A stretch of 64,000 nucleotides of DNA, from positions 28,539,209-28,603,208 of the forward strand of contig CP114482.1 of the NCBI GenBank assembly GCA_027186245.1. The letters run 5' to 3'. Every line of letters begins with the position of its first letter. Position 1 is the first letter of the stretch. Positions 1 to 13,592 of the stretch are shown here, piece by piece. Position numbers and translations under genes: made by a program. The stretch is from Coriaria nepalensis (lineage: Eukaryota > Streptophyta > Magnoliopsida > Cucurbitales > Coriariaceae). The notes under the pieces are model-generated. The model worked only from the letters and a program-made list of their open reading frames with translations. It was not told the DNA's origin and did no database searches.

Positions 1-1755
1 ATTGAAGGAAATTATGCGTTTGTTTAGCCTTAAAATCATGTCATTGAGTCTTCTCTAGTCATTAAATCAATTAAAAGTAATTCGAAAGAATTCTATCTTT
101 TGGCACTTCAAACACGACTTTCGTTCAGAACTTCTAATTCAACCATTGAGGAGAACTATGCATTCTTTTAGCCTTAAAATCATGTCATTGAGTCTCTTCT
201 AGTCATCAAATCATTTGAAAGCAATTCAAACGAATTCTATTTTTTCTCTTTAAACGAGACTTTTGTGCATAACTTGCGATTGATATATTCATGACAACTA
301 TCTATTGTTTAGCCTTGAAATCACGTCATTGAGTCTCTTCTAGAAATTAAATCATTTCAAAGCAATTCTAACGAAATCTATTTTCGTACTTGAACCACGA
401 CTTTCGTGCATAATTTCCGTTACATCTTTTGATGGCAACTATGCGTTTGTATAGCCTTAAAACCATGTCATTGAGTCACTTTTAGTAAATAAATCATTCG
501 AAATCAATTCAAACGATTTCTATTTTCACATTTCGAACACGACTTTTGTGCAAAATTTGCAACTGATCTATTGAAGGAAATTATGCATTTGTTTAGCCTT
601 AAAATCATGTCATTGAGTCATCTGTAGTCATTAAATCAATTAAAAGTAATCCGGAAGAATTTTATTTTTTCGCACTTCAAACACGACTTTCGTTCAGAAC
701 TTCCAATTCAACCATTGAGGACACTTATGCATTCTTTTAGCCTTAAAATCATGTCATTGAGTCTCTTATAGTCATCAAATCATTTGAAAGCAATTTGAAT
801 GAATTCTATTTTTGCTCTTTAAACGACACTTTTGCGCATAACTTGCAATAGATATATTCAAGCAAACTATCCATTGTTTAGCCTTGAAATCACGTCATTG
901 AGTCTCTTCTAGAAATTAAATCATTTCAAAGCAATTCTAACGAAATCTATTTTCGTACTTAAACCACGACTTTCGTGCATAATTTGCATTAGATATTTTG
1001 ATGGCAACTATGCGTTTGTATAGCCTTAAAATCATGTCATTGAGTCACTTTTAGTCAATAAATCATTCGAAATCAATTCAAACGATTTCTATTTTCGCAT
1101 TTCAAACACGACTTTTGTGCAAAACAAGGAATTGATCTATTGAAGGCAATTATGCGTTTGTTTAGCCTTAAAATCATGTCATTGAGTCTTCTCTAGTCAT
1201 TAAATTAATTAATACTAATTCGAAAGAATTTTATTTTTTCGCACTTCAAACACGACTTTCGTTCAGAACTTCCAATTCAACCATTGAGGACACTTATGCA
1301 TTCTTTTAGCCTTAAAATCATGTCATTGAGTCTCTTATAGTCATCAAATCATTTGAAAGCAATTTGAATGAATTCTATTTTTGCTCTTTAAACGAGACTT
1401 TTGCGCATAACTTGCAATAGATATATTCAAGCAAACTATCCATTGTTTAGCCTTGAAATCACGTCATTGAGTCTCTTCTAGAAATTAAATCATTTCAAAG
1501 CAATTCTAACGAAATCTATTTTCGTACTTAAACCACGACTTTCGTGCATAATTTGCATTAGATATTTTGATGGCAACTATGCGTTTGTATAGCCTTAAAA
1601 TCATGTCATTGAGTCACTTTTAGTCAATAAATCATTCGAAATCAATTCAAACGATTTCTATTTTCGCATTTCAAACAGGACTTTTGTGCAAAACATGCAA
1701 TTGATCTATTGAAGGCAATTATGCGTTTGTTTAGCCTTAAAATCATGTCATTGAG
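1..1755. repeat. Left copy of a long-range alpha repeat (offset 6,259 bp)
   Basis: This stretch, starting at the window edge, matches 6,260-8,014 by eye almost base for base, including rare states such as the aaaacc core variant of D at 453/6712, the attaatactaatt variant of A near 1,207/7,466, and aaacaggac near 1,673/7,932. The offset is 6,259 bp, exactly 11 HORs. Similarity drops at about 1,757, where the left copy reads gagtattttctag and the right copy gagtcttctctag. The left boundary is outside the window. Confidence 0.85.
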
Positions 1756-2276
1756 TATTTTCTAGTCATTAAATTAATTAAAAGTAATTCGAAAGAATTC
1801 TATTTTTTGGCACTTCAAACACGACTTTCGTTCAGAACTTCCAATTCAACCATTGAGGAGAACTATGCATTCTTTTAGCCTTAAAGTCATGTCATTGAGT
1901 CTCTTCTAGTCATCAAATCATTTGAAAGCAATTTGAATGAATTTTATTTTTGCTCTTTAAACGAGACTTTTGTGCATAACTTGCAATAGATATATTCAAG
2001 CAAACTATCCATTGTTTAGCCTTGAAATCACGTCATTGAGTCTCTTCTAGAAATTAAATCATTTCAAAGCAATTCTAACAAAATCTATTTTCGTACTTAA
2101 ACCACGACTTTCGTGCATAATTTGCATTAGATATTTTGATGGCAACTATGCGTTTGTATAGCCTTAAAATCATGTCATTGAGTCACTTTTAGTCAATAAA
2201 TCATTCGAAATCAATTCAAACGATTTCTATTTTCGCATTTCAAACACGACTTTTGTGCAAAACAAGCAATTGATCT

Positions 2277-3983
2277 ATTAAAGGAAATTATGCGTTTGTT
2301 TAGCCTTAAAATCATGTCATTGAGTATTCTCTAGCCATTAAATCAATTAAAAGTAATTCGAAAGAATTCTATCTTTTGGCACTTCAAACACGACTTTCAT
2401 TCAGAACTTCTAATTCAACCATTGAGGAGAACTATGCATCCTTTTAGCCTTAAAATCATGTCATTGAGTCTCTTCTAGTCATCAAATCATTTGAAAGCAA
2501 TTCAAACGAATTCTATTTTTGCTATTTAAACGAGACTTTTGTGCATAACTTGCAATAGATATATTCAAGCAAACTATCCATTGTTTCCCCTTGAAATCAC
2601 GTCATTGAGTCTCTTCTAGAAATTAAATTATTTCAAAGCAATTCTAACGAAATCTATTTTCGTACTTGAACCACGACTTTCGTGCATAATTTGCATTAGA
2701 TATTTTGATGGCAACTATGCGTTTGTATAGCCTTAAAATCATGTCATTGAGTCACTTTTAGTCAATAAATCATTCGAAATCAATTCAAACGATTTCTATT
2801 TTCGCATTTCAAACACGACTTTTGTGCAAAACAAGCAATTGATCTATTGAAGGAAATTATGCGTTTGTTTAGCCTTAAAATCATGTCATTGAGTCTTCTC
2901 TAGTCATTAAATCAATTAAAAGTAATTCGAAAGAATTCTATCTTTTGGCACTTCAAACACGACTTTCATTCAGAACTTCTAATTCAACCATTGAGGAGAA
3001 CTATGCATCCTTTTAGCCTTAAAATCATGTCATTGAGTCTCTTCTAGTCATCAAATCATTTGAAAGCAATTCAAACGAATTCTATTTTTGCTCTTTAAAC
3101 GAGACTTTTGTGCATAACTTGCAATAGATATATTCAAGCAAACTATCCATTGTTTCCCCTTGAAATCACGTCATTGAGTCTCTTCTAGAAATTAAATTAT
3201 TTCAAAGCAATTCTAACGAAATCTATTTTCGTACTTGAACCACGACTTTCGTGCATAATTTGCATTAGATATTTTGATGGCAACTATGCGTTTGTATAGC
3301 CTTAAAATCATGTCATTGAGTCACTTTTAGTCAATAAATCATTCGAAATCAATTCAAACGATTTCTATTTTCGCATTTCAAACACGACTTTTGTGCAAAA
3401 CAAGCAATTGATCTATTGAAGGAAATTATGCGTTTGTTTAGCCTTAAAATCATGTCATTGAGTCTTCTCTAGTCATTAAATCAATTAAAAGTAATTCGAA
3501 AGAATTCTATCTTTTGGCACTTCAAACACGACTTTCATTCAGAACTTCTAATTCAACCATTGAGGAGAACTATGCATCCTTTTAGCCTTAAAATCATGTC
3601 ATTGAGTCTCTTCTAGTCATCAAATCATTTGAAAGCAATTCAAACGAATTCTATTTTTGCTCTTTAAACGAGACTTTTGTGCATAACTTGCAATAGATAT
3701 ATTCAAGCAAACTATCCATTGTTTCCCCTTGAAATCACGTCATTGAGTCTCTTCTAGAAATTAAATTATTTCAAAGCAATTCTAACGAAATCTATTTTCG
3801 TACTTGAACCACGACTTTCGTGCATAATTTGCATTAGATATTTTGATGGCAACTATGCGTTTGTATAGCCTTAAAATCATGTCATTGAGTCACTTTTAGT
3901 CAATAAATCATTCGAAATCAATTCAAACGATTTCTATTTTCACATTTCGAACATGATTTTTGTGCAAAACATGCAATTGATCT
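2277..3983. repeat. Three near-identical tandem 569-bp alpha HORs
   Basis: Units 2277-2845, 2846-3414 and 3415-3983 are almost copies of one another. All carry atgcatccttttagcc in B and the unusual tgtttccccttgaaatc entry in C, in which the normal agcc of the core is replaced by cccc. The last unit ends in a variant D with cacatttcgaacatgattt. The pair 5122-6259 is the same sequence at an offset of 2,276 bp from 2846-3983, with the same D variant at its end, so the block and its flank were copied together. Confidence 0.88.
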
Positions 3984-5121
3984 ATTGAAGGAAATTATGC
4001 GTTTGTTTAGCCTTAAAATCATGTCATTGAGTCTTCTCTAGTCATTAAATCAATTAAAAGTAATTCGAAAGAATTCTATCTTTTGGCACTTCAAACACGA
4101 CTTTCGTTCAGAACTTCTAATTCAACCATTAAGGAGAACTATGCATTCTTTTAGCCTTAAAATCATGTCATTGAGTCTCTTCTAGTCATCAAATCATTTG
4201 AAAGCAATTTGAATGAATTCTATTTTTGCTCTTTAAACGAGACTTTTGCGCATAACTTGCAATAGATATATTCAAGCAAACTATCCATTGTTTAGCCTTG
4301 AAATCACGTCATTGAGTCTCTTCTAGAAATTAAATCATTTCAAAGCAATTCTAACGAAATCTATTTTCGTACTTAAACCACGACTTTCGTGCATAATTTG
4401 CATTAGATATTTTGATGGCAACTATGCGTTTGTATAGCCTTAAAATCATGTCATTGAGTCACTTTTAGTCAATAAATCATTCGAAATCAATTCAAACGAT
4501 TTCTATTTTCGCATTTCAAACACGACTTTTGTGCAAAACAAGGAATTGATCTATTGAAGGCAATTATGCGTTTGTTTAGCCTTAAAATCATGTCATTGAG
4601 TCTTCTCTAGTCATTAAATTAATTAAAACTAATTCGAAAGAATTTTATTTTTTCGCACTTCAAACACGACTTTCGTTCAGAACTTCCAATTCAACCATTG
4701 AGGACACTTATGCATTCTTTTAGCCTTAAAATCATGTCATTGAGTCTCTTATAGTCATCAAATCATTTGAAAGCAATTTGAATGAATTCTATTTTTGCTC
4801 TTTAAACGAGACTTTTGCGCATAACTTGCAATAGATATATTCAAGCAAACTATACATTGTTTAGCCTTGAAATCACGTCATTGAGTCTCTTCTAGAAATT
4901 AAATCATTTCAAAGCAATTCTAACGAAATCTATTTTCGTACTTAAACCACGACTTTCGTGCATAATTTGCATTAGATATTTTGATGGCAACTATGCGTTT
5001 GTATAGCCTTAAAATCATGTCATTGAGTCACTTTTAGTCAATAAATCATTCGAAATCAATTCAAACGATTTCTATTTTCGCATTTCAAACACGACTTTTG
5101 TGCAAAACAAGCAATTGATCT

Positions 5122-6259
5122 ATTGAAGGAAATTATGCGTTTGTTTAGCCTTAAAATCATGTCATTGAGTCTTCTCTAGTCATTAAATCAATTAAAAGTA
5201 ATTCGAAAGAATTCTATCTTTTGGCACTTCAAACACGACTTTCATTCAGAACTTCTAATTCAACCATTGAGGAGAACTATGCATCCTTTTAGCCTTAAAA
5301 TCATGTCATTGAGTCTCTTCTAGTCATCAAATCATTTGAAAGCAATTCAAACGAATTCTATTTTTGCTCTTTAAACGAGACTTTTGTGCATAACTTGCAA
5401 TAGATATATTCAAGCAAACTATCCATTGTTTCCCCTTGAAATCACGTCATTGAGTCTCTTCTAGAAATTAAATTATTTCAAAGCAATTCTAACGAAATCT
5501 ATTTTCGTACTTGAACCACGACTTTCGTGCATAATTTGCATTAGATATTTTGATGGCAACTATGCGTTTGTATAGCCTTAAAATCATGTCATTGAGTCAC
5601 TTTTAGTCAATAAATCATTCGAAATCAATTCAAACGATTTCTATTTTCGCATTTCAAACACGACTTTTGTGCAAAACAAGCAATTGATCTATTGAAGGAA
5701 ATTATGCGTTTGTTTAGCCTTAAAATCATGTCATTGAGTCTTCTCTAGTCATTAAATCAATTAAAAGTAATTCGAAAGAATTCTATCTTTTGGCACTTCA
5801 AACACGACTTTCATTCAGAACTTCTAATTCAACCATTGAGGAGAACTATGCATCCTTTTAGCCTTAAAATCATGTCATTGAGTCTCTTCTAGTCATCAAA
5901 TCATTTGAAAGCAATTCAAACGAATTCTATTTTTGCTCTTTAAACGAGACTTTTGTGCATAACTTGCAATAGATATATTCAAGCAAACTATCCATTGTTT
6001 CCCCTTGAAATCACGTCATTGAGTCTCTTCTAGAAATTAAATTATTTCAAAGCAATTCTAACGAAATCTATTTTCGTACTTGAACCACGACTTTCGTGCA
6101 TAATTTGCATTAGATATTTTGATGGCAACTATGCGTTTGTATAGCCTTAAAATCATGTCATTGAGTCACTTTTAGTCAATAAATCATTCGAAATCAATTC
6201 AAACGATTTCTATTTTCACATTTCGAACATGATTTTTGTGCAAAACATGCAATTGATCT
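5122..6259. repeat. Two-HOR copy of the 2846-3983 segment
   Basis: Both units have the tgtttcccc C variant and atgcatccttttagcc in B. The second one ends with the rare D variant acatgatttttgtgc at about 6,227, which otherwise occurs at 3,951, exactly 2,276 bp (four HORs) earlier. Sharing of a rare terminal variant indicates block duplication rather than independent amplification of a single HOR. Confidence 0.85.
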
Positions 6260-9195
6260 ATTGAAGGAAATTATGCGTTTGTTTAGCCTTAAAATCATGT
6301 CATTGAGTCTTCTCTAGTCATTAAATCAATTAAAAGTAATTCGAAAGAATTCTATCTTTTGGCACTTCAAACACGACTTTCGTTCAGAACTTCTAATTCA
6401 ACCATTGAGGAGAACTATGCATTCTTTTAGCCTTAAAATCATGTCATTGAGTCTCTTCTAGTCATCAAATCATTTGAAAGCAATTCAAACGAATTCTATT
6501 TTTTCTCTTTAAACGAGACTTTTGTGCATAACTTGCGATTGATATATTCATGACAACTATCTATTGTTTAGCCTTGAAATCACGTCATTGAGTCTCTTCT
6601 AGAAATTAAATCATTTCAAAGCAATTCTAACGAAATCTATTTTCGTACTTGAACCACGACTTTCGTGCATAATTTCCGTTACATCTTTTGATGGCAACTA
6701 TGCGTTTGTATAGCCTTAAAACCATGTCATTGAGTCACTTTTAGTAAATAAATCATTCGAAATCAATTCAAACGATTTCTATTTTCACATTTCGAACACG
6801 ACTTTTGTGCAAAATTTGCAACTGATCTATTGAAGGAAATTATGCATTTGTTTAGCCTTAAAATCATGTCATTGAGTCATCTGTAGTCATTAAATCAATT
6901 AAAAGTAATCCGGAAGAATTTTATTTTTTCGCACTTCAAACACGACTTTCGTTCAGAACTTCCAATTCAACCATTGAGGACACTTATGCATTCTTTTAGC
7001 CTTAAAATCATGTCATTGAGTCTCTTATAGTCATCAAATCATTTGAAAGCAATTTGAATGAATTCTATTTTTGCTCTTTAAACGACACTTTTGCGCATAA
7101 CTTGCAATAGATATATTCAAGCAAACTATCCATTGTTTAGCCTTGAAATCACGTCATTGAGTCTCTTCTAGAAATTAAATCATTTCAAAGCAATTCTAAC
7201 GAAATCTATTTTCGTACTTAAACCACGACTTTCGTGCATAATTTGCATTAGATATTTTGATGGCAACTATGCGTTTGTATAGCCTTAAAATCATGTCATT
7301 GAGTCACTTTTAGTCAATAAATCATTCGAAATCAATTCAAACGATTTCTATTTTCGCATTTCAAACACGACTTTTGTGCAAAACAAGGAATTGATCTATT
7401 GAAGGCAATTATGCGTTTGTTTAGCCTTAAAATCATGTCATTGAGTCTTCTCTAGTCATTAAATTAATTAATACTAATTCGAAAGAATTTTATTTTTTCG
7501 CACTTCAAACACGACTTTCGTTCAGAACTTCCAATTCAACCATTGAGGACACTTATGCATTCTTTTAGCCTTAAAATCATGTCATTGAGTCTCTTATAGT
7601 CATCAAATCATTTGAAAGCAATTTGAATGAATTCTATTTTTGCTCTTTAAACGAGACTTTTGCGCATAACTTGCAATAGATATATTCAAGCAAACTATCC
7701 ATTGTTTAGCCTTGAAATCACGTCATTGAGTCTCTTCTAGAAATTAAATCATTTCAAAGCAATTCTAACGAAATCTATTTTCGTACTTAAACCACGACTT
7801 TCGTGCATAATTTGCATTAGATATTTTGATGGCAACTATGCGTTTGTATAGCCTTAAAATCATGTCATTGAGTCACTTTTAGTCAATAAATCATTCGAAA
7901 TCAATTCAAACGATTTCTATTTTCGCATTTCAAACAGGACTTTTGTGCAAAACATGCAATTGATCTATTGAAGGCAATTATGCGTTTGTTTAGCCTTAAA
8001 ATCATGTCATTGAGTCTTCTCTAGTCATTAAATCAATTAAAAGTAATTCGAAAGAATTCTATCTTTTGGCACTTCAAACACGACTTTCGTTCAGAACTTC
8101 TAATTCAACCATTGAGGAGAACTATGCATTCTTTTAGCCTTAAAATCATGTCATTGAGTCTCTTCTAGTCATCAAATCATTTGAAAGCAATTCAAACGAA
8201 TTCTATTTTTTCTCTTTAAACGAGACTTTTGTGCATAACTTGCGATTGATATATTCATGACAACTATCTATTGTTTAGCCTTGAAATCACGTCATTGAGT
8301 CTCTTCTAGAAATTAAATCATTTCAAAGCAATTCTAACGAAATCTATTTTCGTACTTGAACCACGACTTTCGTGCATAATTTCCGTTACATCTTTTGATG
8401 GCAACTATGCGTTTGTATAGCCTTAAAACCATGTCATTGAGTCACTTTTAGTAAATAAATCATTCGAAATCAATTCAAACGATTTCTATTTTCACATTTC
8501 GAACACGACTTTTGTGCAAAATTTGCAACTGATCTATTGAAGGAAATTATGCATTTGTTTAGCCTTAAAATCATGTCATTGAGTCATCTGTAGTCATTAA
8601 ATCAATTAAAAGTAATCCGGAAGAATTTTATTTTTTCGCACTTCAAACACGACTTTCGTTCAGAACTTCCAATTCAACCATTGAGGACACTTATGCATTC
8701 TTTTAGCCTTAAAATCATGTCATTGAGTCTCTTATAGTCATCAAATCATTTGAAAGCAATTTGAATGAATTCTATTTTTGCTCTTTAAACGAGACTTTTG
8801 CGCATAACTTGCAATAGATATATTCAAGCAAACTATCCATTGTTTAGCCTTGAAATCACGTCATTGAGTCTCTTCTAGAAATTAAATCATTTCAAAGCAA
8901 TTCTAACGAAATCTATTTTCGTACTTAAACCACGACTTTCGTGCATAATTTGCATTAGATATTTTGATGGCAACTATGCGTTTGTATAGCCTTAAAATCA
9001 TGTCATTGAGTCACTTTTAGTCAATAAATCATTCGAAATCAATTCAAACGATTTCTATTTTCGCATTTCAAACACGACTTTTGTGCAAAACAAGGAATTG
9101 ATCTATTGAAGGCAATTATGCGTTTGTTTAGCCCTAAAATCATGTCATTGAGTCTTCTCTAGTCATTAAATTAATTAAAACTAATTCGAAAGAAT
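6260..9195. repeat. 1,707-bp (three-HOR) tandem repeat, one full and one partial copy
   Basis: Copy 1 is 6260-7966 and copy 2 begins at 7967. The rare aaaacc D core variant appears at 6712 and 8419, 1,707 bp apart, and the gagtcatctgtagtc A variant follows in each copy. Copy 2 stays close until about 9,195, where it switches to the A monomer that is triplicated next. I saw only a few differences, such as cgacac against cgagac in the second HOR's B (about 7,083 and 8,790) and aatact against aaaact in A. Confidence 0.85.
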
Positions 9196-9536
9196 TCTAT
9201 TTTTTGGCACTTCAAACACGACTTTCGTTCAGAACTTCCAATTCGACCATTGAGGAGGACTATGCATTCTTTTAGCCTTAAAATCATGTCATTGAGTCTT
9301 CTCTAGTCATTAAATTAATTAAAACTAATTCGAAAGAATTCTATTTTTTGGCACTTCAAACACGACTTTCGTTCAGAACTTCCAATTCGACCATTGAGGA
9401 GGACTATGCATTCTTTTAGCCTTAAAATCATGTCATTGAGTCTTCTCTAGTCATTAAATTAATTAAAACTAATTCGAAAGAATTCTATTTTTTGGCACTT
9501 CAAACACGACTTTCGTTCATAACTTCCAATTCAACC
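9105..9536. repeat. Triplicated A-type monomer (three 144-bp units, A-A-A-B-C-D)
   Basis: Here the fixed A-B-C-D order is broken. Three successive 144-bp units (core starts at 9130, 9274 and 9418) all have the A body, with gagtcttctctagtcatt and ttaattaaaactaattc, before a normal B follows at 9537. Units two and three have the leader normally found in front of B (accattgaggaggactatgcattc) joined to the A body. The join therefore lies in the core shared by A and B. The three copies differ at a handful of positions. This is the expected product of unequal crossing-over displaced by one monomer, repeated once, and it adds 288 bp to the register. Confidence 0.92.
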
Positions 9537-11099
9537 ATTGAGGAGGACTATGCATTCTTTTAGCCTCAAAATCATGTCATTGAGTCTCTTCTAGTCATCA
9601 AATCATTTGAAAGCAATTTGAATGAATTCTATGTTTGCTCTTTAAACGAGACTTTTGTGCATAACTTGCAATCGATATAGTCAAGCAAACTATCCATTGT
9701 TTAGCCTTGAAATCACGTCATTGAGTCTCTTCTAGAAATTAAATCATTTCAAAGCAATTCTAACGAAATCTATTTTCGTACTTAAACCACGACTTTCACG
9801 AATAATTTGCATTAGATATTTTGATGGCAACTATGCGTTTGTATAGCCTTAAAATCATGTCATTGAGTCACTTTTAGTCAATAAATCATTCGAAATCAAT
9901 TCAAACGATTTCTATTTTCGCATTTCAAACAGGACTTTTGTGCAAAACATGCAATTGATCTATTGAAGGCAATTATGCGTTTGTTTAGCCTTCAAATCAT
10001 GTCATTGAGTATTTTCTAGTCATTAAATTAATTAAAAGTAATTCGAAAGAATTCTATTTTTTGGCACTTCAAACACGACTTTCGTTCAGAACTTCCAATT
10101 CAACCATTGAGGAGAACTATGCATTCTTTTAGCCTTAAAGTCATGTCATTGAGTCTCTTCTAGTTATCAAATCATTTGAAAGCAATTCGAACGAATTCTA
10201 TTTTTGCTCTTTAAACGAGACTTTTGTGCATAACTTGCAATAGATATATTCAAGCAAACTATCGATTGTTTCCCCTTGAAATCACGTCATTGAGTCTCTT
10301 CTAGAAATTAAATCATTTCAAAGCAATTCTAACGAAATCTATTTTCGTACTTGAACCACAACTTTCGAGCATAATTTGCATTAGATATTTTGATGGCAAC
10401 TATGCGATTGTATAGCCTTAAAATCATGTCATTGAGTCACTTTTAGTCAATAAATCATTCGAAATCACTTCAAACGATTTCTATTTTCACATTTCGAACA
10501 CGGCTTTTGTGCAAAACAAGCAATTGATCTATTGAAGGAAATTATGCATTTGTTGAGCCTTAAAATCATGTCATTGAGTCGTCTCTAGTCATTAAATCAA
10601 TTAAAAGTAATTCGAAAGAATTCTATTTTTTGGCACTTCAAACACGACTTTCGTTCAGAACTTCCAATTCAACCATTGAGGAGAACTATGCATTCTTTCA
10701 GCCTTAAAATCATGTCATTGAGTCTCTTCTAGTCATCAAATCATTGGAAAGCAATTCGAACGAATTCTATTTTTGCTCTTTAAACGAGACTTTTGTGCAT
10801 AACTTGCAATAGATATATTCAAGCAAACTATCCATTGTTTCCCCTTGAAATCACGTCATTGAGTCTCTTCTAGAAATTAAATCATTTCAAAGCAATTCTA
10901 ACGAAATCTATTTTCGTACTTGAACCACGACTTTCGTGCATAATTTGCATTAGATATTTTGATGGCAACTATGCGATTGTATAGCCTTAAAATCATGTCA
11001 TTGAGTCACTTTTAGTCAATAAATCATTCGAAATCACTTCAAACGATTTCTATTTTCACATTTCGAACACGGCTTTTGTGCAAAACATGCAATTGATCT

Positions 11100-11241
11100 A
11101 TTGAAGGAAATTATGCATTTGTTTAGCCTTAAAATCATGTCATTGAGTCTCTTCTAGTCATCAAATCATTGGAAAGCAATTCGAACGAATTCTATTTTTG
11201 CTCTTTAAACGAGACTTTTGTGCATAACTTGCAATAGATAT
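11100..11241. repeat. A/B fusion monomer with loss of one monomer (three-monomer HOR 11100-11524)
   Basis: This monomer has the A leader (attgaaggaaattatgcat, tgtttagcc) but after the core continues as B (gagtctcttctagtcatc, ggaaagcaattcgaac). A C monomer follows directly, so the HOR is 425 bp instead of 569. The join again lies in the shared core. It is the structural reciprocal of the B-leader/A-body hybrids at 9249-9536. Together the two scars explain why D cores at 8419 and 11408 are 2,989 bp apart, which is five HORs plus 144. Confidence 0.92.
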
Positions 11242-13588
11242 CTTCAAGCAAACTCTCCCATGTTTAGCCTTGAAATCACATCATTGAGTCTCTTCTAGAA
11301 ATTAAATCATTTCAAAGCAATTGTAACGAAATCTATTTTCGTACTTGAACCACGACTTTCGTGCATAATTTCCGTTACATCTTTTGATGGCAACTATGCG
11401 TTTGTATAGCCTTAAAACCATGTCATTGACTCACTTTTAGTAAATAAATCATTCGAAATCAATTCAAACGATTTCTATTTTCACATTTCGAACACGACTT
11501 TTGTGCAAAACTTGCAACTGATCTATTGAAGGAAATTATGCGTTTGTTTAGCCTTAAAATCATGTCATTCAGTCATCTGTAGTCATTAAATCAATTAAAA
11601 GTAATTCGGAAGAATTTTATTTTTTGGCACTTCAAACACGACTTTCGTTCAGAACTTCCAATTCAACCATTGAGGACACTTATGCATTCTTTTAGCCTTA
11701 AAATCATGTCATTGAGTCTCTTCTAGTCATCAAATCATTTGAAAGCAATTTGAATGAATTCTATTTTTGCTCTTTAAACGAGACTTTTGTGCATAACTTG
11801 CAATAGATATATTCAAGCAAACTCTCCAATGTTTAGCCTCGAAATCACATCATTGAGTCTCTTCTAGAAATTAAATCATTTCCCAGCAATTCTAACGAAA
11901 TCTATTTTCATACTTGAACCACAACTTTCGTGCATAATTTGCATTAGATATTTTGATGGCAACTATGCGTTTGTATAGCCTTAAAATCATGTCATTGAGT
12001 CACTTTTAGTCAATAAATCATTCGAAATCAATTCAAACGATATCTATTTTCACATTTCGAACACGACTTTTGTGCAAAACATGCAATTGATCTATTGAAG
12101 GCAATTTTGTGTTTGTTTAGCCTTAAAATCATGTCATTGAGTCTTCTCTAGTCATTAAATCAATTAAAAGTAATTCGAAAGAATTCTATTTTTTCGCACT
12201 TCAAACACGACTTTCGTTCAGAACTTTCAATTCAATAATTGAAGGCAACTATGCATCTTTTTAGTCTTAAAATCATGTCATTTAATCTCTTCTAGTCATC
12301 AAATCATTTGAAAGCATTACGAACAAATTCTATTTTTGCTCTTCAATCGAGACTTTTGTGCATAACTTGCAATTGATGTTTTCAAGCAAATTATCCATTG
12401 TTTAGCCTTGAAATCATGTCATCGAGTCTCTTCTAGTAATTAAATCATTTCAAAGAAATTTAAACGAAATCTTTTTTCGCACCTCAACCACGGCTTTTGT
12501 GCATAATTTGCAATGGATCTTTTGAAGGCAACTAGGCATTTGTATAGCCTTAAAATCATGTCAGTGAGTCACTTTTAGTCAGTAAATCATTCGAAATCAA
12601 TTCAAACGAATTCTATTTTCGCATTTCAAACACGACTTTTGTGCAAAACATGCAATTGATCTATTGAAGGCAATTATGCGTTTGTTTAGCCTTAAAATCA
12701 TGTCATTGAGTATTCTCGACTCATTAAATCTATTAAAAGTAATTCGAAAGAATTCTATTTTGTCTCACTTCAAGCACAACTTTCGTTCAGATCTTTCAAT
12801 TCAATAATTGAACGCAACTATGCATCTTTTTATCCTTAAAATCATGTCATTGAGTCTCTTCTAGTTATGAAATCATTTGAAAGGATTTTGAACAAATTCT
12901 ATTTTCGCTCTTCAATCGAGACTTTTGTGCATAACTTGCAATTGACGTTTTCAAGCAAATTATCCATTTTTTAACCTTGAAATCATGTCATCGAGTCTCT
13001 TCTAGTAATTAAATCATTTCAAAGAAATTTAAACGAAATCTTTTTTCGCACCTGAACCACGGCTTTTGTGCATAATTTGCAATGGATCTTTTGAAGGCAA
13101 CTAGGCATTTGTATAGCCTTAAAATCGTGTCATTGAGTCACTTTTAGTCAGTAAATCATTCGAAATCAATTCAAACGAATTCTATTTTCGCATTTCAAAC
13201 ACGACTTTTGTGCAAAACATGCAATTGATCTATTGAAGGCAATTATGCGTTTGTTTCGCCTTAAAATCAAGTCATTGAGTCTTCTCTAGTCATTAAATCA
13301 ATTAAAAGTAATTCGAAAGAATTCTATTTTTTCGCACTTCAAACACGACTTTCGTTCAGAACTTTCAATTCAATAATTGAAGGCAACTATGCATCTTTTT
13401 AGCCTTAAAATCATGTCATTGAGTCTCTTCTAGTCATCAAATCATTTGAAAGCATTTTAAACAAATTCTATTTTCGCTCTTCAATCGAGACTTTTGTGCA
13501 TAACTTGCAATTGATGTTTTCAAGGAAATTATCCATTGTTTAACCTTGAAATCATGTCATTGAGTCTCTTTTAGTAATTAAATCATTT

Positions 13589-13592
13589 CAAG
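13589..13592. other. 1-bp deletion in a C monomer
   Basis: The C monomer reads atttcaagaaattc where its relatives read atttcaaagaaattc. This private loss shifts the 569-bp grid by one base and is not seen in any other copy. Confidence 0.85.

Larger units (their letters stand above)
1..12093. repeat. Block 1: alpha-type HOR domain
   Basis: Units start at 1+569n as far as 9105, then at 9962, 10531, 11100 and 11525 after the two register changes described separately. Alpha monomers share diagnostic states that are absent or rare further right: aatcacgtc in C, agtcaataaatc and tttgatggcaac in D, and accattgagg at the A/B junction. Individual HORs within the block are very similar and several are near identical, yet they differ from the beta HORs at many sites in every monomer. 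The switch to beta is abrupt at about 12,094, inside one HOR step. Copies between about 9.2 and 12.1 kb are more heterogeneous than those to their left. Confidence 0.9.
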
